Below are positions 24,795 through 33,335 of a DNA stretch of 64,000 nucleotides, in pieces (position 1 is the first letter of the stretch; each line of letters opens with the position of its first letter). The notes under the pieces were generated by a model. That model ran no database searches. It saw only the letters and a list, made by a program, of their open reading frames with translations, and was not told where the DNA came from. This DNA comes from Gilvimarinus gilvus. GTDB taxonomy: Bacteria; Pseudomonadota; Gammaproteobacteria; Pseudomonadales; Cellvibrionaceae. Both the position numbers and the translations under genes were made by a program. The DNA lies in contig NZ_JAULRU010000514.1 of assembly GCF_030518155.1 (NCBI RefSeq), forward strand, positions 78,867 through 142,866. Direction: 5' to 3'.

Positions 24795-27700
24795 TTATTG
24801 GCAGGGAACCTTGCCCTGCCCAAGTACGTAGTAGGGCTCGTAACCTAACGGTGAGTTGAATGGTCTTTTACCACTCTTGCCCGCTGTAGCGGTCACATAA
24901 TCCGCAAGTTCCTGACCAGATCCCAAATAGTTTTCTGAGATTGCGTCGCGAGACGCTTGCGAATAGTTTTGCGACAAGTCGCTCACGCTGCCTGATGCGT
25001 CTGTAATCTCGTACCAAAGTGATGGGTCCAGATTGCACTGTGCATCTGAGAACCAAACCAACGTGTTCTCGGAGCGGAAGCTGCCGCCGTCGACATCACG
25101 CGCCAGTTCTTCGCCGCGCTCTTCCAATGCGCGATACACATCATCTTTTTCTTGATGTATACGGTTCATCAACACCATGTTGTCTTCCCACAGAACGGTG
25201 GCGCCGACACGAACGCTTAGAATGTCTTTGCGATAGTTCATAAAGAAGTTTTCGAACATGTGCGACGTACCACGACGAATCAGCGGAATACGACGCAGCG
25301 TGTTGCCCAGGTTGTCGTACTGATCGTCGGTGGTGATAAACGCATTGTGGTGCATGGTGGTCGTGATCTGCGAATTAATTTCACGGCTGTCACTGGAACC
25401 ATGCAGCGCGGCGCGCTTGACGTTAATCAACTTGTTGAACGAGATGGTGATGTCGTAAGCCCCGACTTTCACATCAAACGCCGCGTCACCGGTGGTGTCG
25501 AAGGTGTTTTTGTGAATCCAGATGTCGTGTGACGCACCAGTGTTGCGAATCATGTCCGGGTCCAGGCCGTGGTCTTCGGTGTGGCCCGCGCCGCGGAAAT
25601 CTAGGTGAGTCAGGATCACACTCTCGGCGGTTTGCACAGGTTGACCGGAGCTGTCGCTACCAATGGCAAAACCATTAAAGCGGAAGTAGCCGTTCGACAT
25701 GCGCCCGTCCAAGGTTTTGTTAGAACCTATTTTGGTATTGCGAATCGGCAAGTCTTTATCGTTTAGGCGGTCATTATAAAACTCTACCGCGCAACTATTG
25801 GATGAAATGCCTTTGTCCGCACACCATTGACGATAATCGATACACTGAGCCTCACTGCCATCAATAGCACTCAATACATCTGGGTTTGAGCAGTGATTGC
25901 GGTGCATTGAGATTTCCGTCTCATTCGCGAAGTCGAACTTGTCGAATACAATCCAGTTGTGATCATCACCGGTTACCGCATCGAGCAGCTGTTGTTCAAC
26001 AGAGGTCGAGCTATTCTTGGTAATAATCGTCAGCTTGCTGTTGCCGGCGGGGTCATAACCGCCGCGGGCGTTTTCACCATAGCCAACTGGTTGTCCCAGT
26101 GTTTGCGATAAGCACGCGACAATTTCCTGATCGGATTGCAGTGAGGTATCGCGCCAGTTAACGTACGGATCATTCACCAAATCCACACAGTCATCGCTGA
26201 TTGGACCTGAGTAATCCAGCGACGATGAGCTGCTGGAGTTGCTGCTCGACGTACTGCTGGAACTGCTGTTTTGCGCAGAACTGCTTGAGCCGGTGTCTGT
26301 CGAGCTGCTGGCGCTGGACGTACTGGAGCTGGTAGATGACGAGTTCGATGAGTCCGCACTTGAGCTGCTGGCAGAACCGGTAGCGTTGTACACTTCGAAC
26401 TCGGCGATTTGCGGCGCGCTACTGGCGCTGTGGATCACTAGGTTGAGTTTATCCGCGTCGCTGGTAAAACCACCGATAATAGCCTCGGCGCCCAGAGTGC
26501 TGCCGCTTGCCAGTGTGGTGCCTGAATCGTGCTCGACCAGTGACCACGAGGTAACGGCATTGTTTAACTCGCGAATAATAACGGTGTTAAAACTACCGGA
26601 TAAACCTTTTACCGAAATCCGCTCGTCGCTGTCTGACGCCGGTTGCCAGTAAGAGCTGGAGTCGCCATCTTGCACGCTTCCATAGCTGGTGCCACCACCT
26701 TTACTGCTGCCATCGGCGCCGCTATCCAAGGCTATGTTGCCACCGAGAACCAAGGGCTCACTGCTGGCTGAACTCGACTGTTCGGAGGAGCTGCTGGAGC
26801 TTGCTTCGGAGCTCGACGAACTAGACGCGTCGTAGCTGCCGTCACAGTTAGCAGGCTGAAGTGTGTTGCGCACCACCATGTTGTCGATATTAGCTAGGCC
26901 GGAGCTTGCGGTTGCTTCCAGGCGTATCTCATTGTATCCGGTCTCTAAGTAGACGGATATCAAACCAGTTTCAGCATAGTCAGCCCAGCCACCGGTGCCA
27001 CTCATGTCAAGCGACGCTTGCGAGTTGCCATTGACCAGAACAGCGGCAGGTCGATTACTGCTGCCGTTGGCATAACGCCACCAGATGTCGTATTGCCCGG
27101 CCGTTTGGGCGCCAACAGACCAGGTAACGCCGGTACCGGTTTGGTTTTCGGTATTGGCATAGCCCACGCCACCAAAGCCTGCATGCTCATTGTCGATGGT
27201 GCCGTCTACCCCGCAAAAACCTGTTTCTTCCTCATCAAGAGGGTAGAAGTAGTCCAGGCCGACAGTGTCATCGGAAGAGCTTTGCTCGCTAGACGACGAA
27301 CTGCTGGATGCCTCGCTCGATGACGAGCTGCTGATCACACCGCTGGCGTTGTAAACTTCGAACTCGGCAATTTGCGGAGCACTGCTGGCGCCGTCTATGT
27401 AGAGGTTAACTTTATCCGTCGTGGTGTCGGCAAAGGTAATGACGGCCTCACTGCCTAAACCACTGCCAGAGGCGAGAATGTCGCCGGTGTTGTGGTCTTC
27501 CAGCTGCCAGGAGTTGGTGGCATTGTTGAGCTCGCGAATAATAACGGTGTTAAACGTGGTGTCGCTACTCCATTTAATTGCAATACGCTCGCCACTGGTG
27601 CCCGAGGGTTGCCAGTAGGTGCCTAAATCACCATCGCGAACGCTGCCATAGCTGCCGGAACCTTTACTTGAGCCGTCGGACCCGGCGCCGATGGCGAGGT

Positions 27701-28883
27701 TGCTGCCCAGCTCACCCGGTTCGGACGAGTCGCTGGAGGAACTGGACGCTTCCGACGAGCTCGAACTGCTCGAAGAGGGCACGCTGCTAGATGAACTTGA
27801 ACTGCTTGAAACTTCACAGCTGCCGTTTGATTGAGCAAGGCCGGTGTTTGCGCCAGCCGTTTCGAGAATGATCTGCGGTACACAGGATGCGTCATCCAGA
27901 GTGTAAGAGTAGGGAATGTTGATGGACGTGGTTGATACCGGATTGGGGCCGGCGGGATGATTGTCATCGCCTTCTGCGGTCCAGGTTATGTTGTCCCATA
28001 TGTTGCCATTGACTTCCCAGTAACCGATATCGTTGGTGTAGAAGGTTCCCAGTGGGTTTTTGGAGTCTTGGAAGTAGTTATGTTCGGCCTTAATTTCTCC
28101 CCCGATACGAGGGTTCATTCCCGATTTTTGTAAACCTACGTAGTAGTTGTTGTAGGCGTGCGCCGTGGCTCCGCGCAGCAATGGTGTGCGAGAGTCTATG
28201 TTTTCGTAAAGGTTATGGTGGAACGTTACAGGACCATTGTTGGTGTCGCCGTCGCTGGAGCCCACCAGGCCACCGCGGCCAGAATTGCGAAGAATACTGT
28301 AAGACAGAGTGACGTACTTGGTGTCCGCTTTCATATCGAACAAGGCATCGTAGCCGGCGCTTTCGCCGCCCTGGGCTTCGAGTGTTAAGTGGTCTGCCCA
28401 CACATTGTAAACGTCGCTTTCCATGCCGATGGCGTCGCCGCCGTTAGAGGTGGGTGAGCCTGATTTCTTCACATTGCGCACGTGCAAGTTCTGCAAAATA
28501 ACGTTAGATGCGCTGCGCAGGTGAATACCCAGTTCATCGAACAGTGCGCCACTGCCTACACCGATCAGTGAAATATTACTCACTTCTTTAAGCTCAATTT
28601 TGTCATCGGCGGTGTTACAGCTATCGCCAGAGACTTTGCTGGTGTTGCCGTGGTTAATGGTGCCTTCAACATGAATAATAATAGGGGTATCGCTGGACGC
28701 CCGGTTGCACAGTGCGGCGTGAATTTCAGTACCGCTGGTTGCATACACAACGTTGCCGCCTGCGCCACCGGTAGTGCCGCCGTTACCGGTCGCAAAACCG
28801 TCAACCGCAAACGCCGGAGCGCTTGCCCACATGGCCATAGCGATAGCGCTGGGCCACAGAACCTTTGATGTTGTTAATTTCAT
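24795..28883 (-). CDS. Secreted modular pectate lyase with two PL1 domains
   Basis: A 1362-residue extracellular enzyme that should cleave pectate by beta-elimination. A signal peptide (cut after AFA, residue 26) is followed by a first PL1 beta-helix domain, residues about 27-350 (GVGSGALFDELGIHLRSASN, NGGDAIGMESDVYNVWADH, RTPLLRGATAHAYNNYY). Polyserine linkers lie at about 354-390, 516-534, 684-704 and 842-890. Between them are three non-catalytic modules: two near-identical galactose-binding-like ones (both with FNTVIIRELNNA and APQIAEFEVYNA) around a CBM35-like one (TAGQYDIWWRYANG). A second PL1-type domain fills about 895-1362 (DGSDSR-like GSSDSREINSQITTTMHHNA, RRIPLIRRGTSHMFENFF). A terminator follows the stop. 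Confidence 0.9.
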   Translation of the reverse strand: MKLTTSKVLWPSAIAMAMWASAPAFAVDGFATGNGGTTGGAGGNVVYATSGTEIHAALCNRASSDTPIIIHVEGTINHGNTSKVSGDSCNTADDKIELKEVSNISLIGVGSGALFDELGIHLRSASNVILQNLHVRNVKKSGSPTSNGGDAIGMESDVYNVWADHLTLEAQGGESAGYDALFDMKADTKYVTLSYSILRNSGRGGLVGSSDGDTNNGPVTFHHNLYENIDSRTPLLRGATAHAYNNYYVGLQKSGMNPRIGGEIKAEHNYFQDSKNPLGTFYTNDIGYWEVNGNIWDNITWTAEGDDNHPAGPNPVSTTSINIPYSYTLDDASCVPQIILETAGANTGLAQSNGSCEVSSSSSSSSSVPSSSSSSSSEASSSSSDSSEPGELGSNLAIGAGSDGSSKGSGSYGSVRDGDLGTYWQPSGTSGERIAIKWSSDTTFNTVIIRELNNATNSWQLEDHNTGDILASGSGLGSEAVITFADTTTDKVNLYIDGASSAPQIAEFEVYNASGVISSSSSSEASSSSSSSEQSSSDDTVGLDYFYPLDEEETGFCGVDGTIDNEHAGFGGVGYANTENQTGTGVTWSVGAQTAGQYDIWWRYANGSSNRPAAVLVNGNSQASLDMSGTGGWADYAETGLISVYLETGYNEIRLEATASSGLANIDNMVVRNTLQPANCDGSYDASSSSSSEASSSSSSEQSSSASSEPLVLGGNIALDSGADGSSKGGGTSYGSVQDGDSSSYWQPASDSDERISVKGLSGSFNTVIIRELNNAVTSWSLVEHDSGTTLASGSTLGAEAIIGGFTSDADKLNLVIHSASSAPQIAEFEVYNATGSASSSSADSSNSSSTSSSTSSASSSTDTGSSSSAQNSSSSSTSSSNSSSSSSLDYSGPISDDCVDLVNDPYVNWRDTSLQSDQEIVACLSQTLGQPVGYGENARGGYDPAGNSKLTIITKNSSTSVEQQLLDAVTGDDHNWIVFDKFDFANETEISMHRNHCSNPDVLSAIDGSEAQCIDYRQWCADKGISSNSCAVEFYNDRLNDKDLPIRNTKIGSNKTLDGRMSNGYFRFNGFAIGSDSSGQPVQTAESVILTHLDFRGAGHTEDHGLDPDMIRNTGASHDIWIHKNTFDTTGDAAFDVKVGAYDITISFNKLINVKRAALHGSSDSREINSQITTTMHHNAFITTDDQYDNLGNTLRRIPLIRRGTSHMFENFFMNYRKDILSVRVGATVLWEDNMVLMNRIHQEKDDVYRALEERGEELARDVDGGSFRSENTLVWFSDAQCNLDPSLWYEITDASGSVSDLSQNYSQASRDAISENYLGSGQELADYVTATAGKSGKRPFNSPLGYEPYYVLGQGKVPCQ

Positions 28884-29339
28884 TGGACATTACCATTGTT
28901 GGTTTTATTTGAATGTCGCAATCAGTTACCAGCTGGCATGAAGTATGCCGACCAATCGCAATTCCTACGGATCCAGTGAAGGTGATAGGCGCGCCGATAC
29001 ATCCTTTTACAATCCGCTGTATCGTCGGCGAAATGACTAACCTTCGTTGCGTGTGGTTCTGGGCCGAACATCTATGTTCAGGCTAAGGCTTATTATTGGT
29101 ATGGCCTTATTGGTAAGACAGGTTAGGCCTGATGGATATATTTGTAAAGCCAGTTTCGTGGCTTTATGTGACAATTATCCTATTTTGTGGCTATTTATGT
29201 GATTTCTGCGTGCGTGTTCCGGCTTAAACTGGGAATAAGTCGTCGTTCCACCTGTGTGGCAAAAGATAATTACCCTAGTTTTGGTAACCGGTTTCAGGTT
29301 TGTATGATGATTGGCATTACCAATAGTGGGTTGAATGCA
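28884..29339. other. Intergenic region upstream of the pectate lyase gene
   Basis: No gene is seen. The stretch should hold the pectate lyase promoter and regulator sites. TTATTGGTATGGCC near 29090 and TTGGCATTACCAATA near 29310 are partly symmetrical motifs (TTGG...CCAA) that could bind a regulator; no specific factor can be named. Confidence 0.35.
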
Positions 29340-29570
29340 AACTTATAGCTATATCATCTGCTCAGGAGGTCCGCTATCTCTATTCGGTTTAATAACAGGC
29401 GCGGAATTGGTGGAAGTTTGGCCCATCTGGTCAATACTTAAGTTACTGGAGGTTGCACATTAACCCTGTTTCTCCTCCGGTAGACCCAGTGGGTCAACAG
29501 GATCTTTCCTTTAAGTTACTCCTAGAATGGTCTTCTTTACCGACGCTTCCCCCAAGGCGTCGGTTTTTTT
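29340..29570 (+). ncRNA. Candidate small RNA ending in an intrinsic terminator
   Basis: No coding frame is present, yet a strong terminator ends the region at 29539-29570. Before it are nested pairings: CCTGTT (about 29464) with AACAGG (about 29497), enclosing GACCC-AGT-GGGTC, and a GGAGG (29449) that could pair with CTCCTCC (about 29471). The ten-base string TTAAGTTACT occurs twice, near 29439 and 29512. Several GGA triplets in possible loops would suit a CsrA/Rsm-binding RNA, but this is not shown. The 5' end and promoter are not clear. Confidence 0.35.
29539..29570 (+). terminator. Intrinsic terminator with T7 tract
   Basis: ACCGACGC (29539-29546) pairs with GCGTCGGT (29557-29564), followed by seven T residues. 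No protein gene ends upstream on this strand, so it implies an untranslated transcript. Confidence 0.85.
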
Positions 29571-29595
29571 ATCTGTCGCCGTTTGGTGCTTGTCA

Positions 29596-29625
29596 TTTAC
29601 ACTGTTTTTTCCTCTACGCTATAAT
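29596..29625 (+). promoter_or_regulatory. Sigma-70 promoter of tRNA-Pro
   Basis: TTTACA at 29596-29601 and a perfect TATAAT at 29620-29625 are 18 bases apart, placing the transcript start about 50 bases before the tRNA. A GC-rich stretch after the -10 box is typical of stable-RNA promoters. Confidence 0.65.
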
Positions 29626-29684
29626 TCCCCCAGCTCTTTTTAAGGTGGCCTTGGTCAAGGTAAATTGCGGCCTTAAAACGCAAG

Positions 29685-29761
29685 CGGAGCGTGGCGCAGC
29701 CTGGTAGCGCACCTCGTTCGGGACGAGGGGGTCGGAGGTTCGAATCCTCTCGCTCCGACCA
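29685..29761 (+). tRNA. tRNA-Pro, anticodon CGG
   Basis: A 77-base cloverleaf. Acceptor arms CGGAGCG and CGCTCCG pair, with a genomically encoded ACCA end. The D-loop has AGCCTGGTAGCGC, the anticodon stem-loop is CCTCG-TTCGGGA-CGAGG (anticodon CGG, reading codon CCG), and the T-arm is GGAGGTTCGAATCCTC. It stands alone, preceded by its own promoter, and lies just before a membrane-protein gene. Confidence 0.97.
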
Positions 29762-29805
29762 ACAGTCTAATAACAATTTACTCAAAGGATTCGACAAAAA
29801 GAGCT

Positions 29806-31239
29806 ATGGCGCGAAACAAGTGTGATTATGTGAAAGGTGCCAAGGCCGCATGGCGTTGTGATAATTGCGACACCAACTACAGCGAGCAATGCATTCCCGA
29901 TGGTTACAATTCGCAATGGGGTAAACAAGGCCCTATTTGTCTCTTTTGCCATTCCCCGCTAAGAGATTTAGCCGACCCCAGCGAGCAGCTACCCTTTTGG
30001 CAGGTGGTGCCCTACTTTTTGGTGTATCCACTGCATTACAACGCGCTATTGCTGCTGTTGATAGGTGCGGGTGGTGTGTACGCTGTCGGCGGCGGCATTC
30101 CAGGGTATATTTATAGTGTCATATTCTCGATCCTGTCCATTAAATATTGGCTTGCTGTTGTGCTGAGGCGCGCAGATGGGGGACAGTGGGCGCCAAGCCT
30201 TATTGAGCTCGCTAAGCCAGACCCGCATTTTCTGTTTTTTCAGATGTTGGGTATTTATGTTCTTTTTGCGGTCGAAATCGTAGCCGTGGTTTACGCTGCT
30301 ATTGTTTGGGCGCCACCGCAGATGACGATATGGATCGGGTGGGCGGCGGCAGCGTTTGTTACGCTAGCGTTACCGGCCAGTATGATGGTATTGGCAACAG
30401 ATAAAAATCTATTCAAAGCGGTTAATCCGCTACGCCTATTCGGCATGATGTTCGAAATAGGTTTTGGCCCTTATATGGCAATGTGGATTATGACGGCGTT
30501 GCTGGGGGTGGCGTCGGGTGCATTGAGTTACTGGGTAGAATTAAGGGTAAGTGACCAATGGTTGTTGCCGGCTTTGACCGCCATAGGAATTTATTTTACG
30601 TTAGTGCTGCATGCCTTGCTGGGCTATGTTCTGTTCCAGTATCGCGATGTGTTGGATAGTTCTTACGAATCCAATGCGCCAAAGCTAGAAGGGGATGAGT
30701 TTCGAAAAGCTCGTTTGTTGGGGGCAATAACGGTTTTCGAGCGCAAGGGCGATGACAATCGGTTGCGAGAGCCAATGCGCGATTTACTTGATGTCTTTCG
30801 CGATGACATTGAGGTACACAAAAGGTATCAATCGTTGCTGATGCGGCTGGATGATCACGACGCCCTGGCGAAGCATACCGACTACCTGTTAGGTTTGCTG
30901 TTTAAAGCCCGAAAAACATCGGATGCCTTGAAGCTGGTACAAGACGTGCACGCTCACTACCTCGGTTATCGCCTGCGCAATGCAACGACTGCCCTGGCGC
31001 TTGCTCAGCTATTGAGTAAAAAGAAAGAATACAAATTGTTGGTGCAAGTCACTGCAAATTTGCATAAGCGAGTGCCGACCTGCAATGAGGTGGCTGGAGT
31101 GTATAAGCTGGTCGCTCAGGCACTAGCGGGGCCATTAAACGAGCCAGCCAAAGCTAAGGCGGTTGCGGCGTATACAATGAAGACGTACCCGTCGGCGCCA
31201 GAGGCGAAAGCCTTAGCCAAGCTGGTCAGAAGCCTTTAA
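29806..31239 (+). CDS. Membrane protein with N-terminal zinc-ribbon-like motif and TPR-like tail
   Basis: I do not recognise the family. The first 50 residues hold CDYVKG, WRCDNCD, SEQCIPDG and CLFCHSP, a pattern suited to one or two zinc sites. Residues about 65-290 contain some seven hydrophobic segments. The last 180 residues are soluble and helical, with repeated ~35-residue units (HTDYLLGLLFKARKTSDALK, ALAQLLSKKKEYKLL) like TPR or SEL1 helices. The gene starts 45 bases after tRNA-Pro and converges on panB with only 10 bases between the stops. Confidence 0.7.
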   Translation: MARNKCDYVKGAKAAWRCDNCDTNYSEQCIPDGYNSQWGKQGPICLFCHSPLRDLADPSEQLPFWQVVPYFLVYPLHYNALLLLLIGAGGVYAVGGGIPGYIYSVIFSILSIKYWLAVVLRRADGGQWAPSLIELAKPDPHFLFFQMLGIYVLFAVEIVAVVYAAIVWAPPQMTIWIGWAAAAFVTLALPASMMVLATDKNLFKAVNPLRLFGMMFEIGFGPYMAMWIMTALLGVASGALSYWVELRVSDQWLLPALTAIGIYFTLVLHALLGYVLFQYRDVLDSSYESNAPKLEGDEFRKARLLGAITVFERKGDDNRLREPMRDLLDVFRDDIEVHKRYQSLLMRLDDHDALAKHTDYLLGLLFKARKTSDALKLVQDVHAHYLGYRLRNATTALALAQLLSKKKEYKLLVQVTANLHKRVPTCNEVAGVYKLVAQALAGPLNEPAKAKAVAAYTMKTYPSAPEAKALAKLVRSL

Positions 31240-31249
31240 TGTGCTTTTG

Positions 31250-32074
31250 CTATGTGAACTGATGTTCTTGCGCGGGAAATGTTCCGGCTTTGACATGGTC
31301 GCGGTACAGCTTAAGTGCGCTGGGAATATCGCCTGCTTCTTGTAAAAAATTCTTGGAAAACTTGGGTGGTTGTGGCGTTAAGCCTAAAATATCGTTAATC
31401 ACTAAAACCTGAGCGTCGGTTTGATCACCGGCGCCAATGCCAATAACAGGTATCTCTGAGGCTTTGGTGATCTCCGTACCGAGGGCTGACGGTACGCATT
31501 CCACTAACAGCAAATCGGCTCCGGCTTCATTCAATATTTTGGTATCTTCTAGTAGGGTTTGAGCCCGGTCAGTTTGCCGTCCCTGTACCCGGAAGCCGCC
31601 AAATTTATGCACCGATTGCGGGGTTAAACCAATATGCGCGCATACGGGAATACCGCGGTCAGTGAGCATTTGAATGGTTTCGGCGAGCCAGGCTCCACCT
31701 TCAATTTTTACCATGTGGGCGCCAGAGCGCATGATGCGAGCGGCATTTTCCAGTGCCTGCTGCGGGGTGGCATAGGTCATAAAGGGCAGGTCGCCAATAA
31801 TCAGTGATTTATTGTTGCCGCGAGCTACCGCTTCAACATGGTAAATCATCTGCTCCATCGTAACCGGAATAACACTGTCGTACCCGAGTACGGTCATTCC
31901 CAGTGAGTCGCCGATCAAAACGGCTTCTACGGAGCATTTTTGTGCCATAGCCGCCATCGGCGCGTCGTATAGCGAGACCATTACGAATTTTTCCTGCCCG
32001 CGCATTTTGTGCAGTGTTTGCAGGGTCACTTTCTTTTCCAGACCCCCGGTATTGTCTGCTTGAACATAAGGCAT
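31250..32074 (-). CDS. panB: 3-methyl-2-oxobutanoate hydroxymethyltransferase
   Basis: It transfers a hydroxymethyl group from methylene-tetrahydrofolate to ketoisovalerate, the first committed step to pantothenate and CoA. The 274-residue length is standard. Family segments are present: SLYDAPMAAMAQKC, GDSLGMTVLGYDSVIPVT (metal-binding Asp), MVKIEGG, HIGLTPQSVHKFGG and LLVECVP (catalytic Glu). It is last in the pcnB-folK-kinase-panB run. PanC, which often follows panB, is absent; the next gene is convergent. Confidence 0.95.
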   Translation of the reverse strand: MPYVQADNTGGLEKKVTLQTLHKMRGQEKFVMVSLYDAPMAAMAQKCSVEAVLIGDSLGMTVLGYDSVIPVTMEQMIYHVEAVARGNNKSLIIGDLPFMTYATPQQALENAARIMRSGAHMVKIEGGAWLAETIQMLTDRGIPVCAHIGLTPQSVHKFGGFRVQGRQTDRAQTLLEDTKILNEAGADLLLVECVPSALGTEITKASEIPVIGIGAGDQTDAQVLVINDILGLTPQPPKFSKNFLQEAGDIPSALKLYRDHVKAGTFPAQEHQFT

Positions 32075-32091
32075 GGTGTATTTTCCTAGGT

Positions 32092-32775
32092 TTATAGCGC
32101 AGGGATAGGGTTGTAGTAATGTCGGCCATTTTTAATGGTAACAATATACTCAACAAGTTGGCGAAAGTGATCGCGATTGTCGGCTAAATTCAAATCCTGA
32201 GCGTTAACAATGAGTAAAGGCGCCTGATCATAGTAGTGGAAGAATTCAGTATAGGCGTTGTTGAGAATTTCCAGATACTCATTGCTAATGCTTTGCTCAA
32301 AGCGCACGCCGCGTTGCCGCACACGCGTTTGTAAAACGTCTAAAGGTGCTTGCAGGTAGATCACCAAGTCAGGCCGCGGCGCGTCGAGAGTTAACTTGTC
32401 GTACACTTGCTGGTAGATGCTCAGTTCATCATCGTCCAGCGTCACTTGCGCAAACAGCTGGTCTTTTTCAATCATAAAGTCAGCAATACGGGTGGGGCTG
32501 AACATATCATCCTGGCGCAGTTGTTGTATCTGGCCGGCACGCTGAAACAGGAAAAAAAGCTGCGTCTGAAGCGCTACCGATTTGGGTTCTTGGTAAAAGC
32601 GCTCAAGGAATGGGTTTTCTTGGGGTGCCTCGAGGAGTAAATCGTAATTGAATAATTTGGCGAGGTTTTGGCTCAAAGTGGTTTTGCCAACCCCAATGGG
32701 CCCTTCAATAGCAATATAGCCGGGTAAATCGACACCGGTTAAATCCAGCGATAGCTTTTCGAAAATATCCGACAC
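32092..32775 (-). CDS. Deoxynucleoside kinase (dGK/dCK family)
   Basis: A 227-residue kinase that salvages deoxynucleosides by phosphorylating their 5'-hydroxyl with ATP. The P-loop is IEGPIGVGKTT (about residues 23-33). The catalytic ENPFLERFYQ region and the RAGQIQQLRQ segment follow, then the lid-like RVRQRGVRFEQ arginine motif. It lies 17 bases before panB and 53 bases after folK on the same strand. In Pseudomonas panB follows folK directly, so the kinase is an addition to the ancestral block. Confidence 0.88.
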   Translation of the reverse strand: MSDIFEKLSLDLTGVDLPGYIAIEGPIGVGKTTLSQNLAKLFNYDLLLEAPQENPFLERFYQEPKSVALQTQLFFLFQRAGQIQQLRQDDMFSPTRIADFMIEKDQLFAQVTLDDDELSIYQQVYDKLTLDAPRPDLVIYLQAPLDVLQTRVRQRGVRFEQSISNEYLEILNNAYTEFFHYYDQAPLLIVNAQDLNLADNRDHFRQLVEYIVTIKNGRHYYNPIPAL

Positions 32776-32828
32776 ATTGATCTCCTATTTAGCCGGGATC
32801 ACATTCTAGCGATACTTAGTGTTCACTA

Positions 32829-33335
32829 CTAGTCTGATTGCCCGAGCGGGTCGAGTGCGACTAAGTCATCGATATCGCGCTGAGTCACCAACCTATCTAG
32901 TGATTGGCCGCCAGGCAGTGTGAGGCCCGGTGCTATGTTTGCCAAAGGCACCAGTACAAAGTTTCGCTCGGTAAGGTAGGGGTGAGGCACCTGCAAGCGC
33001 TGAGTGTCTATGGTTTGATTGCCGTACAACAGTATGTCCAGATCAAGCGTACGGGGCCCCCAGTGCTGTTTGCGCTGGCGTCCGTGCAGCTGCTCAATCG
33101 CTTGCAGTTGATCGAGCAGTGCGTGGGCTTCGAGGTTGGTCTCCATGCAGGCCGCGGCGTTGATGAAGTCGGGTTGATCCTGCGGTCCAACTGGCTTGCT
33201 GCGATAAAATGGCGATACGTTAACGAGGCGCGAGCCCGGGATGCGGCTGAGTTCTTCAAGAGCGCGGTTAAGTTGCGCTAGCGGTTCCTGTAGGTTACTG
33301 CCGAGCCCTAGGTAGGTATAAACCGGATCGCTCAC
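32829..33335 (-). CDS. folK: 2-amino-4-hydroxy-6-hydroxymethyldihydropteridine pyrophosphokinase
   Basis: HPPK transfers pyrophosphate from ATP to the pterin in folate synthesis. Its 168 residues hold the family motifs LGLGSNL at the start, PDFINAAACMET, RKQHWGPRTLDLDILLYG (metal-binding DLD) and PHPYLTERNFVLVPL. The start codon overlaps the pcnB stop by four bases, showing translational coupling with pcnB. Folate and pantothenate steps are linked through the methylene-THF used by PanB. Confidence 0.95.
   Translation of the reverse strand: MSDPVYTYLGLGSNLQEPLAQLNRALEELSRIPGSRLVNVSPFYRSKPVGPQDQPDFINAAACMETNLEAHALLDQLQAIEQLHGRQRKQHWGPRTLDLDILLYGNQTIDTQRLQVPHPYLTERNFVLVPLANIAPGLTLPGGQSLDRLVTQRDIDDLVALDPLGQSD

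Noticed and set aside
26239..26652. Plus-strand 137-codon frame inside the pectate lyase gene
   Set aside because: It is the antisense of the polyserine linker and CBM coding sequence, producing Leu/Glu-rich artefacts.
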